Below the pieces are notes generated by a model. The model ran no database searches and was not told the DNA's origin. It was given only the letters and a program-made list of their open reading frames with translations. A stretch of DNA of 64,000 nt, taken from assembly GCA_002110485.1 (NCBI GenBank), contig MOWL01000069.1:496001-560000 (forward strand), read 5' to 3'. Made by a program: the position numbers and the translations under genes. Of the stretch, positions 11,396 through 23,629 are shown in pieces (position 1 is the first letter of the stretch; the number at the start of each line of letters is the position of its first letter). This stretch comes from Emergomyces orientalis (Eukaryota; Ascomycota; Eurotiomycetes; Onygenales; Ajellomycetaceae).

Positions 11396-12903
11396 GGCGG
11401 CTAGACAAGGGAAAATAGAATGATACAGAGAAGGAAGAAATAGGCCCTGAGTAATTCGAGCAATGGATATACCAGTGTATATACAGTAGAGAGAGAGGGG
11501 AGAGATGGGGAGAGAGATGGAGAGATGTAGACGACTAGAGATATGAGAGATATGCGGTAGAGCGCACAATATATAAGCTGGAGCTCCCCCCGCTGGGCTC
11601 TCGATTCTCGGGCAAAGAAAGCGCTTTGTTGCGGCGTTCCCAGTCAATCAGACGGCAGCAATCAGCCCCAACTTATTTTAGTTGAAAGTCTATGTATGTC
11701 TCCCAGCTATGTCGCCGCTCGGCTGCCAGAAGAACATTTTTTATACCCTTATTCTAACAATCATTCTACCTTACGCCGGGAAGGGGAATGTTCCCGATTT
11801 TGTCTAATCCATTCAATTCCCCGATAACCAATCCGCCATACTCTTACGACCGTGCATCAAAATCTGCTCCTACACTATCTTCCCCATACCCCGACACATG
11901 TGGCGAGATCCCCGGCTAACTCTGCTCTGGCAAAACTCGGAAACCGAGACACTCTCTGTGGGGGCGGCTAAAACACCTGGTTCCTGGACCAAATAACAAC
12001 ACCAACGAAGCAAAAATGACCCCAATTATCAATAATGAGAGAATGTCGTATTGGAATATCAAATATATATATATGTATAAAATAAAATAAAATAAAGTAG
12101 AAAGTGTATTTACATATAAACAATACGTCATTCCATTGCAACCCCGAGATTTGCTTGTAATTCTTTATCGTCTTGTCCGATTTTCTGGCAGTGAGCGAGA
12201 GAGAGACAGACAGAAATAAGAGAGGACAAAAAGGAGAGAGCAAAAGTTAAAAATGACAAACTATGACAATCAACATGCAGCAAGGCAAAATGAGGTTTAA
12301 AAAAACAAAGAATGAAAAAGAAACAAGGATTAAAGAAGTCCTCGTTATGCCTTCCTTCACCACCACTGAACAAATAGTTTTACATGTTTTAGCCGACAAA
12401 AGCCACGGTGACAAGGGGGAAACAAGATAGAAGAATCACTAATAACAGCCAATAAACATCTGAAAGGCCGTCCCGAGCAAAATTTTTTGTTTACAAAAAG
12501 AAAAATAATCAGATGCGTTTCAGTTAAAGAGAAAAACTTCAGGTTTAGTGTTTTGGTGTTTTTTTCATGTAAAAAACAAAAAAAAGGGTTATCAGCAGCC
12601 ATTCATCCTCCATCCCACGTTCCAACCCCATGTTCTCGCTTGGGGCTACATATTTAACATTTTGTCCCATTTTTTCTTTTCGATTATTTTCCTTTTGTGT
12701 TTCGAAAAGTGGTTGTTTTTCATTCTTCATGGTTGACTTCGACCAACCAACCAGTCACACCGCAGATAATTTGGACAATTCCAGGATCGGGTTACCGTCC
12801 CCTTCCAATCCTCCTATCTCACGCTCACTCTCGCCTTCACCCTCATTCTCTCTCTCTCTCGCGCTCAGGCGGGTATCTCAAAAAAGAATTTTGTAAATAA
12901 AAC
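11396..12903. other. Intergenic region upstream of MMSDH
   Basis: This 1.5-kb stretch holds the MMSDH promoter (purine-rich GAGAGA tract at about 11487-11555 just upstream of the start) and the calnexin 3' region. From 12000 to 12900 it is AT-rich with a short (TA)n run and long pyrimidine tracts. I see no convincing gene on either strand. Confidence 0.5.
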
Positions 12904-14932
12904 TTACTCGCTAGCCTTGCCAGACCGCTTCTTAGCTCCACCCTTCACATTATCCGCCGCAGTGCTAACCGCCTCCGCAGCCTTTTCCTTCTCCTTGATA
13001 GCGCCAGACTCCTTGCCTTTTCCAGCCTGCTCCTTTTTGGCAGCGGGGGCCGGGGCAGGGCTGCTGAGGCTAACAGCACCAACAACAATGAGGATGAGAG
13101 TGAGCAGGAGAGCGCCAAGGCCTCCCGCAACTTCTGGAACAGTTTTGGCGGCCTGGACTGGGTCCTCGCGCGCGATGGAGATGAAGAGATCGATCTTCTC
13201 ACGGATGTACTCGACGGGGGACTCCTTGAACGTGAGGGCTCCTTCCTTCTTCTTCTTCTCGTCTTCCTTGGGGCGGGTGGCTTCTTCCTCCGCAAGCTCG
13301 ATCGGGTGTTTGATGTCCCAGGTCTCTGCCTTGAGCTTCTCCGCGTCTTCGATGGAGTGGCCAATGTAGATGTTGTCGAAGAGGATGTCGTTTTGCATGG
13401 TCCAGATTTCAAACCCGATCTATAATGCCCGTTAGTAGTGAGATAAAATTAAAATTCCAAAGTGGATGTTAATAATGGTAATAAAAAGACTTACAGCGCC
13501 CATGGGCTCAAAATTGGCGGGAGTCTTGTCTTCGAAATAGTTGGGGTTGGCGATTTTGCGGGGGGCCCATGGTCCCTTGTAGGCGGGGTTATCGATTAAA
13601 GGAGCGGTCCATTTGCCCTTGTATTCTGGGTTCTTCTTCATTGGTGGCTCCCATTTGCCGCAGCCAGATACTTCACTGCACTTGGGGTTGGGAACGGTAG
13701 GGGGGGTCCAGTCTCCGTCCTCCTCATCATCCCAGTCCTCGGGCTTCTCAGCTTCCGGGTCAGGAATGCTGGTAGGCTCATTTTCCAGCCAGTCTTCGGG
13801 CTGGGTAGCTTCAGTGTCGACAATCTCATAAGGGGCATCCTCATCCCAGTCTTCGGGCTTGGTTGCGGTGGGATCAGCAATACGAGCTTCGTCAACCCAA
13901 TCCTCTGGCTTTTTATCTTCGGGGTCGTCAATTTCCTTCTCAGGGTTGACGGGCGGGCTGAAGTCTTCAAGCAAAGTGCCGTTCTTTACGGCGGCTCCGT
14001 CAATCCGGATCTGGAATGATTGATCTGGCTTGACGATCAGGGTATAAAGAGTGGACAGCTTGCTGACGCGGACGGCCGGTGGCACATTCATGTGCTTCTC
14101 TTCATACTCGCCAGTCTTGGGGTTCTTGTGTTTGAAGATGAAATGGACCTGTATATCAGACAATATCAGTATCCTGTAATTTCTACATTCAAACTCAAGT
14201 AAAGACAAACCTTATTGGTAACTCCACACTTGTCAGGCCCAAACATGATCACATACGGCGAGGCGTTCGAGAATTCCTCAGCGTGAAGCTTCTTGTTGTC
14301 TTGAAGGAGCTTCATGTATGCGCCACCGCAATTCAGGGAGTCTGCAAATTACGACGTCAGTCATAAATGAATAATGCGAAAAGACAACCAAAGTGAATTT
14401 CCGTTTCCTGTACTTACTCTGAAGCTTGACTTCATATTGAACCACCAGGGTCTTGCCCTTGTTATCAATCTTCTTAGGGAACTTGGCCGAAATGGCGTGG
14501 TGGGCTGCGGGATTCTTAACAACTAGGCCCATGTCGCCCTCCATGCCTTTGAGGACATGTGGCTCTTCCACGGCCCATGTTCCGACATAGGCCCAGTCTT
14601 CATCTGATTTCGAATCCTCCTTCTTGGCATGAGATGGTGTCCACCGGGTCTCCCAGTCCTTGGTGAATTGCTCGAGGAATGGAGCTTTGAGGGTGGTGGG
14701 CTAAAATAGGATACGGCATGTGGGTTAGCTTTCCTGGTTCTTGTTTACAGCGGGGATGGGAGCTTAGAGCTGATAGCTAGAGAGGGCTGCGGTGGCGTAC
14801 AGTGAACGTAGGCTTCTCAATCACAGAGGAGGTAGAAGTGGCATCCTCCTTGGCTTCGTCCTCCGCATGGACATTGCCAATGAGGGCTATTGAGGAGAGG
14901 ATGAGTGACGCCAGGGAAGTGTTGAGACGCAT
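12904..14932 (-). CDS. Calnexin
   Basis: Five exons (14932-14801, 14700-14418, 14341-14211, 14148-13495, 13419-12904) give 571 aa. Calnexin is the ER membrane lectin chaperone that holds monoglucosylated N-glycoproteins during folding. The signal peptide is MRLNTSLASLILSSIALIGN with cleavage likely after HAE. The lectin domain has WEPRW-like ETRWTPS, then LNCGGAYMKLL and FGPDKCGVTNK. The P domain carries four motif-1 repeats (KPEDWVDE, KPEDWDED, QPEDWLEN, KPEDWDDE at about residues 264-345) and motif-2 repeats ending GKWEPP, GKWTAP and GPWAPR. One membrane helix follows (GGLGALLLTLILIVVGAVSL, about residues 495-515), then a charged Lys/Ala/Glu-rich cytosolic tail ending KRSGKASE rather than the animal RKPRRE signal. 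All introns are 62-100 bp and keep phase. Confidence 0.95.
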
Positions 14933-16269
14933 TGTGACGGAGGGTCTCTCTACGAGGGTACGGGGACAAGATTGGAATCAGCACAAAAATAGAGGAAGAA
15001 GGCGATTAATCTACAGGACACGTAGAGTGTAAGAAAGCGACGAGGAATAGAAGCAAGGTAGAGGAGGAGGAGGAGGAGTTGGAGGATGTTCGTTGTATTA
15101 TTATATGGGGCAGAAGCACGAGAGAGTTCAGTTAATCAAAGGTGGCCTCTTTTTGCTCACTAAAACAGCGAAGGGAAGCTGTGTCGGCGTCAGGTTTCGT
15201 ATGGTAGGGTATGTAATGTATGGTAATGTTACAGGCGGCTTTGGTGGGGATATGGCGCTGATTAAGCCGTAGTTTTGAACCTGGGCAGCGATAACTCGCC
15301 CAATCAGGAATAGGTCACTGGGAATGTTCGAGAATATTACTGGCTGAGCTGGTATTGGCTTGTATTTATCGGTATTCATTGGGATATCTCTAACATGAAT
15401 GTAAAATGTCTGCATCAACTTCAAGCTGATGCTGTCCTTCATATTTACTAACCTCGTGCTTGTTCAATCAACAAGATTCATGTTCTCACAACACTGATCC
15501 TAGCTATGACAAGCTGAGTCTATGAATTCTGCTGGCAATGTTATTGCTCTTCATCTTCCACTGTGTACTCCATGTCTACTCCTAAATCTGCTAAAACAGT
15601 TACATTGAAAAAAATTAGCGCCAAAATTTTTTTGGAATATTGAAAATTCACCAGTCTAAATGCCTTTATCTCTTGCATATTTTCTACCTCAAGAAAACAG
15701 TGCAGTGTGATCTGATGAATCCTCACAGTCTAACATCTGAAATTCCCGCGCCAATGAAGCTAGCTATGCCATTGATTGTGGTATCTTCTTCTTCTTTAAG
15801 TTGAAAATTCATTGACAAGATGGGCGTGTTTAGCCATAGCTTGTCTAGCTTGGGAAAAAGCCTCAATATCAAAAATTGTTGAACAAGCAAACTCTAGGCA
15901 TCGGATTGATATAAGGATGTACATACAGGTACCTACATAACTATATAATACTATCCAATCATGAGGGCGCCCTTTTTCTACCATCACGGGGATGTCATAT
16001 TGAGCATATGGCCAGAGTGTGTTCAATCACATCTTGTGGAGTTGCATCCAAGTATTTACCCTGGTTGCTGGGTGCTGGCAACGGCGCTGCATGCTTGCTC
16101 TGGTTTGGCGTTGATGAGGCACATTAAGCTTTGCGCCTAATCAGCTAGCGAGGGTCAGAGGGGACCGCGATGACGAGCCAGATTTTTGGCGCAACTCCAA
16201 CCTACCGAAACTCACTCAGCGACACCTGGAGTGACTGACAAACGAGTTTCCTACACGTCAACCTCCAAA
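14933..16269. other. Divergent intergenic region
   Basis: This 1.34-kb stretch lies between the divergent calnexin and MtnB-like starts. Near calnexin it is purine rich (GAGGAGGAGG at about 15061-15078). The rest is AT-rich with only short, unrecognised frames. No unfolded-protein-response element could be assigned with confidence. Confidence 0.45.
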
Positions 16270-17219
16270 ATGTCAGACATCAAGGACAGAAACAATGACC
16301 ACCTCGTGCAATCTGACGATTCCGAGCATCCTGCAAATTTAATACCGGCGCTCTGCCGCAATTTCTACGGCCATGGCTGGGTCACTGGCACCGGAGGCGG
16401 GGTAAGCTGAATCAAAAAAATATATATATTGAAAAAGACAAAAGAATACCATACAACTCTTTTTTTATATTTATACACATAAACAAAGCTCCCCGAATAC
16501 TAACCAAAAGTCAATTTGTATTTCCACAAAATATACATATAGGCATCCATCAAACGAGATAACCACATCTTCATAGCTCCATCTGGAGTCCAGAAGGAAC
16601 TGATCCAACCACATAACATCTTCGTCCTGTCATATCCCACCCCCAAATACCCTCCATCAGCGCGCCAATATATCCGCAAACCACTCGAGCTCAAACCATC
16701 CGCCTGCACGCCTCTCTTCCTAGCCGCTTTCGATCGGGGCGCGGGGTGCTGTATCCATACACATTCCCAATGGGCCGTCCTCGTAACTCTGCTTGTCGAG
16801 CGCGAGAAGGGACCGGATGGTTGCTTTGAGATTAGCAACATTGAACAAATCAAAGGTATTCCCAGAGGCAAGGGGAAAGGTATGCTGGGATTCTTCGATA
16901 CATTGAAGATACCTATCATTGAGAATACGGCGTTTGAGGAGGATTTGACCTCGAGTCTTGAGGAGGCTATGGAAAAGTATCCAGATACATATGCAGTTCT
17001 GGTCCGAAGACATGGCATGTGAGTATCATCAATACATTTATATTTATATATCTATAATTCGACCTCTACTTGAAACATCGATTAACATTATATTCCTTAA
17101 TCAGATATGTCTGGGGAGACGATGTCGCAAAGGCCAAGACACAATGCGAGAGCTTGGATTATCTTTTCCAATTGGCGGTCGAAATGCATAAGCTTGGTCT
17201 GCCATGGGTGAAATCGTGA
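16270..17219 (+). CDS. MDE1: Methylthioribulose-1-P dehydratase
   Basis: Exons 16270-16401, 16543-17018 and 17105-17219 give 240 aa, the usual length. The enzyme (MtnB/Mde1, class II aldolase fold) dehydrates 5-methylthioribulose-1-phosphate in the methionine salvage pathway, in the cytosol. The N-terminus shows [23 protein letters not shown] across the first splice, the substrate-loop signature. Zinc ligands are the two histidines in [12 protein letters not shown] (about residue 110) and the one in VRRHGIYVWGD after the second splice; the catalytic acid is expected in the [12 protein letters not shown] segment. The start at 16270 is the first ATG in this frame and precedes the variable leader [10 protein letters not shown]. 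The first intron is long for this region (141 bp) and AT-rich. Confidence 0.93.
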
Positions 17220-17842
17220 TACGGTCTGTGAGAAAGGTTTCATGACCTACCTTGGTGCTGAATGACAATGATGCGCGACACGGGCGATATTGGAGGCGCT
17301 ACTCGATTCAACATGATGGCCGATTTTACGGCCTATATACATGATAATTTCACATATGCATATTCTACTCCATAGGGAGAATAGAATTTTGACGGAAGAG
17401 GCCCCTCAGAATTCCCTTGCCGGAGCTATATACGATGGTTAACAGACAGGGTGTTTCAACATAACCCTACCCAAATTGATCAGATTGATTTCTGGTGCAT
17501 AAGACTCTTAGTTATTAAAAACTTTAGGACTTAGAAGAGATATTTAAATTTTATTACCAATATCATTGATTCTGCTTCTTCTTGCGTTTTGCTTTCGTTG
17601 TTTGCATACGAAAAATAAATTACGCAACTGTAATTTTGGTATTGGCTTCTGCGGCGGCTCGTTACTGTACAGAACAACATCACCTTCCTTCCCCAGTCTG
17701 AGGACGGCGAGACACAAGGAAGAGCTGCAATATCTTTTCCCACCGCCTACATCTCCAATAGCCAATACACAGCTGGTTTTCTTATTAACTGGCTGAACCG
17801 CAATCAAATCACCCAGCTCAATACGCAAAATATCCCCGAAAG
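17220..17842. other. Spacer between tandem genes
   Basis: These 623 bp lie between the MDE1 stop and the VPS5 start, both on the plus strand. They hold the MDE1 terminator and VPS5 promoter. A minus-strand frame crosses it but has no recognisable content. Confidence 0.45.
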
Positions 17843-19923
17843 ATGGATTTAGAAGGGGGCGACTCGCCGTGGGGTGGTAAGCCAGGCATCCACTCTCTCC
17901 GCTTCACAGACATGTGCGGACAGCATAACTAATACTTGTGGCTATTGCAGATGTTCCCTCCCAGTCCACATCTACCGAAAACCAAGAATCTTCTGCTACT
18001 GGTACGCAACTGCTTCCCTCCAGTGATCTGCAAAAGATATCAAGTGTGCCTCCCATGTTCACCGCTAATGGCCGTGCATAGCGAATGATTCCGAACAGCG
18101 CCCCCAAGTAACATTAACCACCCCCCGATCTCCACCAGGCAGAGGACCTCGAACACCTCGCAAAATCAGCGCGCAAGCAACGAGGTTGGAAGCCGTTGAT
18201 GACTCTCTCGATCCGCTGGGTCCACTGGGCGACAAATCCTTCCCATCCATCCCTTCATACCCAGACCAAGGCCCCACCCCGCCCCGAAAGGAACCTTTCT
18301 CCAGCAGAAATGTCCGCCCTGCCTCCTCAACATCCCAGTCGTCGGCTGGCGGGTTGATGAACTCTGTTGACCTGGACGATGACGGCCAGGCCGCGCGTGT
18401 GAGAATGAAGGGGCCTCCACCGGTCCAGTCCCCCGTTGATGCCCCGAAGCGCCAGACGCAGCCAAGTATGCCTGTCGAGCAGGCTGCGAAACCGTCCTTT
18501 GAGATTACAGTTGGTGATCCGCATAAAGTTGGGGACATTACAAGCAGTCATATTGTATATCAAGTTAGGACCAAGGTACATACATTTCCTTGTTGACTAA
18601 AGCACCACCGGTTTCTCTCCCTGCAGCTTGGCTGACTACTGTGTTCCCCAGACTACATCTAAAGCCTATCGGCAACCGGAATTCACCGTTAGTCGGCGGT
18701 ACCGAGATTTCCTATGGCTATATAACTCGTTACATAGTAATAATCCGGGAGTCGTCGTTCCTCCGCCTCCAGAAAAGCAAGCTGTTGGACGATTTGATAC
18801 GAACTTTGTTGAATCGCGAAGAGCCGCATTAGAGCGTATGCTCAACAAAATTGCTGCGCACCACATTCTACAGCACGATGGAGATCTCAAGATCTTCCTA
18901 GAGAGCGAGACTTTCAATCTCGATGTGAAGAACAAAGAGAATCGCGAACCAGATATCGGACAGAGTAAGGGCATGTTCAGCTCATTAGGCATATCCGTCG
19001 GCGGACCAGGCAAGTTTGTTGAACATGATGATGTGCGTAACTCCGTTGGATGATATTGCTTTGTTCCTTCTAAATTTGGTTACTAAATTTCATACAGTGG
19101 TTTCACGATCGCAAAATATACCTTGATGCCCTTGAGAATCAACTGAAAGGGCTATTGAAGGCCATTGATGCAGTTGTTGCGCAACGAAAGGGCCTTGCGG
19201 AGGCTGCCAATGACTTCTCAGCATCTCTCCATTCCCTCTCGACTGTAGAACTTTCCCCAACGCTTTCGGGTCCGCTAGAAGGGCTTTCAGATCTGCAGTT
19301 ACGAATAAAAGAGCTTTACGAGCGTCAAGCTCAACAGGATATTTTGACATTAGGAATTACAATCGACGAATATATCCGCCTAATCGGAAGTGTCAAAATG
19401 GCATTTTCTCAACGGCAAAAGTCTTTCCACAATTGGCACACAGCTGAATCTGAACTTCAAAAGAGGAAAAACTCCCAGGACAAACTCCTCAGACAGGGCA
19501 AGTCTCAGCAAGACAGGCTGAACCAGGCTGCTGCGGATGTGGCAGATGCGGAGCGGAAGGTACATCAGACACGACTTTTGTTTGAAGACATGGGTAGAGT
19601 TATGCGGAATGAGCTGGAGAAATTTGAGAAGGAGAAGGTGGAGGACTTCAAATCTGGCGTTGAAACTTTTTTGGAGAGTGCTGTTGAAGCTCAGAAGGAG
19701 GTTAGTTCCCCACCAGTTGCTTCCTAGACCCCACATGGAAATACTAACTTGTATTATCTTATAGTTGATTGAGCTTTGGGAGACATTCCTCCTACAGCTT
19801 GATACTGACGACGATACCAATCCCTACTACAATAAACCTATCCCCGTGATGTCAGAAGCTGCTGTAGGGTCGTCCGATGGCGGACATGATGCCCAGCTTG
19901 CTGCTACGGAACACGAGTCATGA
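17843..19923 (+). CDS. VPS5: Vps5 retromer sorting nexin
   Basis: Six exons (17843-17876, 17951-18001, 18082-18575, 18652-19032, 19098-19700, 19765-19923) give 573 aa. Vps5 pairs with Vps17 to form the membrane-bending SNX-BAR part of retromer, which returns Vps10 and other cargo from endosomes to the Golgi. The N-terminal third is disordered and rich in Pro and Ser. The PX domain runs from about residue 180 to 300, with the phosphoinositide-binding signature SRRYRDFLWLYNSL and the proline loop VVVPPPPEKQAVGRF. The BAR domain follows (about residues 325-550), a long heptad coil including ADAERKVHQTRLLFEDMG and LIELWETFLLQ. Exon 1 codes only MDLEGDSPWG. Each splice was fixed by phase and by avoiding stops; at 18576-18651 the earlier AG would bring a stop. 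Confidence 0.92.
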
Positions 19924-20407
19924 TTACCAGAATTCCGTTTCCATTGCTCGTTTTCTTTCTTTCTCTCACGTGTGCCCAACTGTATAGCAGAAAGTAAATT
20001 TTGATCATGACTTTCAAAGATCTATTATCTTTAGTTGATATTTTATACTGCGAAATTATCCGCTGCTCACTGTTCACCTTTCTTTGCGCTAGTGGGATTT
20101 CGGCGAACAGCCCTCCAGTTTTTTTTAACTTGACATATTATGCAGGCCTGGTGCTAGTTTATTTCAAGGTAGTTGCGCTAGAATCAAAAGGCATGGATAT
20201 CAATATATTGATATCACATTTAACAGTGACTTATACTAAATGTACAGTACATACAAAATGAAAAACATCTCAACCAATACTCCAGATATTCATACAATCC
20301 CATAGATCTCCCAAAAATAAAAAGGAGAAAAATCTCAGCACAAAAGCGTAGATTAACAAAGCAAAAAGAAGGAAAAAGAAAAAGAAGGAGAATCTAGCTC
20401 TCTTCAT
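19924..20407. other. Convergent spacer, VPS5/bL31m
   Basis: These 484 bp lie between two converging stops, AT-rich, with purine-rich AAGGAGAAA tracts at about 20320-20395. No gene seen. Confidence 0.45.
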
Positions 20408-20980
20408 TTATTTCTTTTTCCCCTTCCCCTTCTCCGGTTGGGCCACCTGACTCCCCTCTGTCTGGCCAAACGAGCTAATCAAATCCAACAAATTATCCTC
20501 CTCTTCATCCTCCTCAAACTCAAACTCCACAGCCTCCTCCACAGCCGCATCCTTAGCTTGCTTCGCATCACCTTCAGCAATTCCCGCAGCGGCAGCCGAA
20601 GCCGTAGATGCATCCATTACCCCTGCCGCCGCAGCCGCAGCGGCCGTATTCGTCGCATCCCAACTCCGACCAAACTTGCTTCTAAATGCCGCCAGCCGAC
20701 CCGCCTCATCTTCCTCGACGTTTCGCAGCTTCTCGCTAGACGGGTTCCAAAGTGGTGCGTTGCGTGTGTCGCGTGTAGAGCGGTAGACGGCTAAAGGGGA
20801 GGTGGTGCGGTGGGTGAAGGTGCTGCCGTCTGAGAGGGTTATTAGCTGGGTAAAAGTGTATGGGCGCTTGGGACGTCGGAGGAGCGTTGCATGTCTGCAT
20901 TGTGTGCAGATGAAGGTTGTTCTGGTGGGATTGGAGAGGGTTGTGGTGGAGGTGCGGCGGATGGGGAGGTGGAGGGACAT
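20408..20980 (-). CDS. MRPL36: Mitochondrial ribosomal protein bL31m
   Basis: A single exon of 190 codons. The protein matches the fungal mitochondrial large-subunit protein bL31m (yeast Mrpl36): a basic mitochondrial leader of about 22 residues, then TFICTQCRHATLLRRPKRPYT, the core FTQLITLSDGSTFTHRTTSP, and TRDTRNAPLWNPSSEKLRN. The C-terminal half is low complexity: an alanine run (NTAAAAAAAG), acidic EFEFEEDEEEDN, then a lysine-rich end GKGKKK. It contains only one CxxC, so zinc binding as in some bacterial L31 is doubtful. It is divergent from the flavin-reductase gene, which is also predicted to be mitochondrial. Confidence 0.88.
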   Translation of the reverse strand: MSLHLPIRRTSTTTLSNPTRTTFICTQCRHATLLRRPKRPYTFTQLITLSDGSTFTHRTTSPLAVYRSTRDTRNAPLWNPSSEKLRNVEEDEAGRLAAFRSKFGRSWDATNTAAAAAAAGVMDASTASAAAAGIAEGDAKQAKDAAVEEAVEFEFEEDEEEDNLLDLISSFGQTEGSQVAQPEKGKGKKK

Positions 20981-21382
20981 TGTTGCTATGTTGAGTTCCT
21001 TGTTTGAAATTTAGCAATTGGAGGACGCTGGAGAAAAGATTTCCACTTCGGTGTTCAGATAATTAATTGAGTTAATTGCGCAGGAAGCGGTGGCGTGTTC
21101 AAGAGTGACTGCGGTGGAGTTGTGCAATTTCTCTCTCGCATTTTTTTCCATGTTGAAGTCGGAGAAATAGTTTTTGATATAGTGGCTTACCTAAGCACGC
21201 TTTTCCAAGATTTCTTTCTTTCACTTTATTTTTCTGTCGATTCAAGACTCTTCAGCAACCATTCAATTTGGGAGGAAGACGCAATGCCTCCCTTTGCCTA
21301 AAGTTGCGGACATATGCTTTACCATTTTAAAAGATGAATGCCTGCAAGAAAGGAATCGTTTGGACCCTAACTATTCAGGAAT
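20981..21382. promoter_or_regulatory. Shared promoter spacer, 402 bp
   Basis: This holds the 5' leaders and promoters of the divergent bL31m and flavin-reductase genes. TTAATTGAGTTAATT sits at about 21062-21076. I see no canonical TATA box or known factor site. Confidence 0.4.
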
Positions 21383-22486
21383 ATGTTGCCGGGCGGCTGT
21401 TCCTCGAGTCTCTGCAGCACTCGGGGAACTAGGGCGCTCTTCCAATTGCACTGTAACATCAAGCTGCCGCATGCACATCTACATCTTGGACGGTTGGCTT
21501 CTTCCCCGACGAGATGCCATTTCCCTCGACCCTACGGATTACTGCGGACAATTCTATCCAAGCATGCCACAAGCATTACGGATTCGATCCGCCCAGTCCT
21601 GCCCGGCCAAATCTCCCGGGCGACCTCCATACCTCTGCAGAGCACGGCCAAATCATCACGTACAATTGAGCAGCGCATAGATTACTATGCTTCACGAACC
21701 AATGTTGCCGAAAACGCAGTCATTGTCGATGAGGATACTAGCGAACCCGCGGAAGCCTCTAATCCCGAAAACGAAATCGGTGACCAAGTCCGCCTCCTCA
21801 TGCGCCGAGTCCCCCACCCCGTCGCAATAATCACATCCACAGATCCAGGATCACCCACAGCACGGACTGCCTTTCGAGGCATGACCGTCTCCTCCTTCAA
21901 CACAGTTACTCTCTACCCGGAAACCGTCGTCTCGTTCAATGTGAAACTCCCCTCTGAAACGTTCAACGCCATCCGCTCCTCATCCCGTTTCCTGGTCCAC
22001 CTCTTGGCACCCACGGATGCAACTGCGCGCCTAGCCAGAGACTTTTCGCAGGGAAATGCAAATGTCATGCTTGCAGATGAGAAGGAAAAGTTTTTTAAAT
22101 TCATCCCGTTGAGTGGAAGAGATAACGATCCGTTACCGTCAATTGTGGAGGGGGAACCACCTCGTCTTGCTTTGCTAAAAGATGCAAAAGAGGGCGCCAA
22201 ATCTTCTCTTTCTACAAAAGAAGAAGAAGGGGGAGATGGCAACTCCATTCATACTACTCGTATTACACCTGCGGATTATTTCCCATTTATATTGGAATGC
22301 CGATATCTCCCGCAAAGCGTCAAAGTAGGAAATCACGTCGTTGTGCTCGGACGGGTCGTGAATATCATCCGACAAGAGGCAGATGGTCCAACCGATCCTG
22401 TAAAGGTGCATAGTCCGGAACATTTGTGCTTATCATACGCTGACACGCGGTTCTGGAAGATTGGAGATAATATCTCTGTAACTTGA
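21383..22486 (+). CDS. Flavin-reductase-like domain protein
   Basis: A single exon of 367 codons. The core from about residue 138 (VRLLMRRVPHPVAIITSTD) through FRGMTVSSFNTVTLYPETVVSFNV, SSRFLVHLLAPTDATARLARDFS and, near the end, FILECRYLPQSVKVGNHVVVLGRVVNI is the flavin reductase-like (split-barrel FMN-binding) domain. Such proteins bind FMN and often act as flavin reductases or oxidoreductases; the actual substrate is unknown. The first 100 residues are Arg, Ser and Thr rich and nearly lack acids, so mitochondrial import is likely. A hydrophilic insertion of about 45 residues splits the barrel (KDAKEGAKSSLSTKEEEGGD), as in fungal relatives I recall. The first ATG is used; the next in-frame ATG would cut into the domain. 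Confidence 0.82.
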   Translation: MLPGGCSSSLCSTRGTRALFQLHCNIKLPHAHLHLGRLASSPTRCHFPRPYGLLRTILSKHATSITDSIRPVLPGQISRATSIPLQSTAKSSRTIEQRIDYYASRTNVAENAVIVDEDTSEPAEASNPENEIGDQVRLLMRRVPHPVAIITSTDPGSPTARTAFRGMTVSSFNTVTLYPETVVSFNVKLPSETFNAIRSSSRFLVHLLAPTDATARLARDFSQGNANVMLADEKEKFFKFIPLSGRDNDPLPSIVEGEPPRLALLKDAKEGAKSSLSTKEEEGGDGNSIHTTRITPADYFPFILECRYLPQSVKVGNHVVVLGRVVNIIRQEADGPTDPVKVHSPEHLCLSYADTRFWKIGDNISVT

Positions 22487-23629
22487 TATTCGAGGCCAAT
22501 GGGAGCGCGTCCTTTATAATAACTAGAGTCGTTTTGCTTGATATGGAGTAGAAATGGGCTTTACTGAGCGACGTGTTCTCTAGCTGTTGTAGATGGATTT
22601 CCACGTGTACATATGTGTACGCGTGCGTCTGCATGGTATGGCGTTTCTTGTATGGGTATATGTTTTGTATTTCTGTTGGCGTTGCTCATCTAAATAGATT
22701 GCTTAAAAGCATGGACGGTACTTCTCACATCCACAGAACTACATGTGTTTACTTCGGAGGATCACCATATACTTCGAGGCATTTAGCGCCTATCAATGTC
22801 CGCCATCGGTTGGTAGAAAGTTTTGTGTAGTGTTAAACGCTTTCGCGTATCACATTACGTAGGATGTTCTACAAACCATAATCATGCCAAGTCGAAAACA
22901 TGCAAGAAAGTGCAGGAAAGGAAAGAGAAGTAAAGGTCTAAAAACAGAACGACGGAATGATGGTTAAATATATTCGCTCAAGATGTCTGATACCTAAATA
23001 GTCTTCGTGAAATCAAAAAATGTTTGCGTGCGAAAAGTGCTTTTTGGTCTGCTTTGTTTCTCTGTTCTCTGGCTTGGGGTTCGTTTTCTTTCCTGTATTG
23101 CCTATTGACCAAGAATGCCAGAGAGCGTCGTGCAAGCTTTCAGTAAGGGAATTCCACCTGTTTGTTTTCTCACCTTCTTTCCTTTGCCCTCGTACATATT
23201 CTTAAATCCCAAGTCATCCAGTTCATCCAACCAGGCAAGCCGAAAATCCAAGAGATAGTTTACAACATCAACATGTATGTGTGCTTGTAAGATGCTTGAG
23301 AAAGTACAAGATACGCTGTAACTGAACACCTATTCTATATACTGGGGCATTGAGTTGAAAGTGTTGATGGCTTGGTGCCTGGGTGGACGATAAAAGGGTA
23401 GTAATAATATTGGAATGGGTGAAAGTGGGTAGAAGGTATGAGAATTTCAAGGTTTATCGAATGCAGTGCAGCTAGTTTCCCTTTGTCATAGAACGCTAGT
23501 CAAATTTTGGACCGGGTGGGTGAGCAAGGTGGCAGATGTAAGAGGTCAACAATGCAAAACTGATAACAACCGAAATGATGTGGGCGGATATGTGGACGAG
23601 AAGCAGCAGTGGTTGGCGTTCCACAGCCC
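22487..23629. other. Convergent intergenic region
   Basis: This 1.14-kb stretch lies between the flavin-reductase and AcrB 3' ends. Only short frames without recognisable content occur, on both strands. Confidence 0.45.

Noticed and set aside
16500..17018. 172-codon minus-strand frame over MDE1
   Set aside because: It is the antisense shadow of MDE1 exon 2, which has clear MtnB motifs and splice sites on the plus strand.
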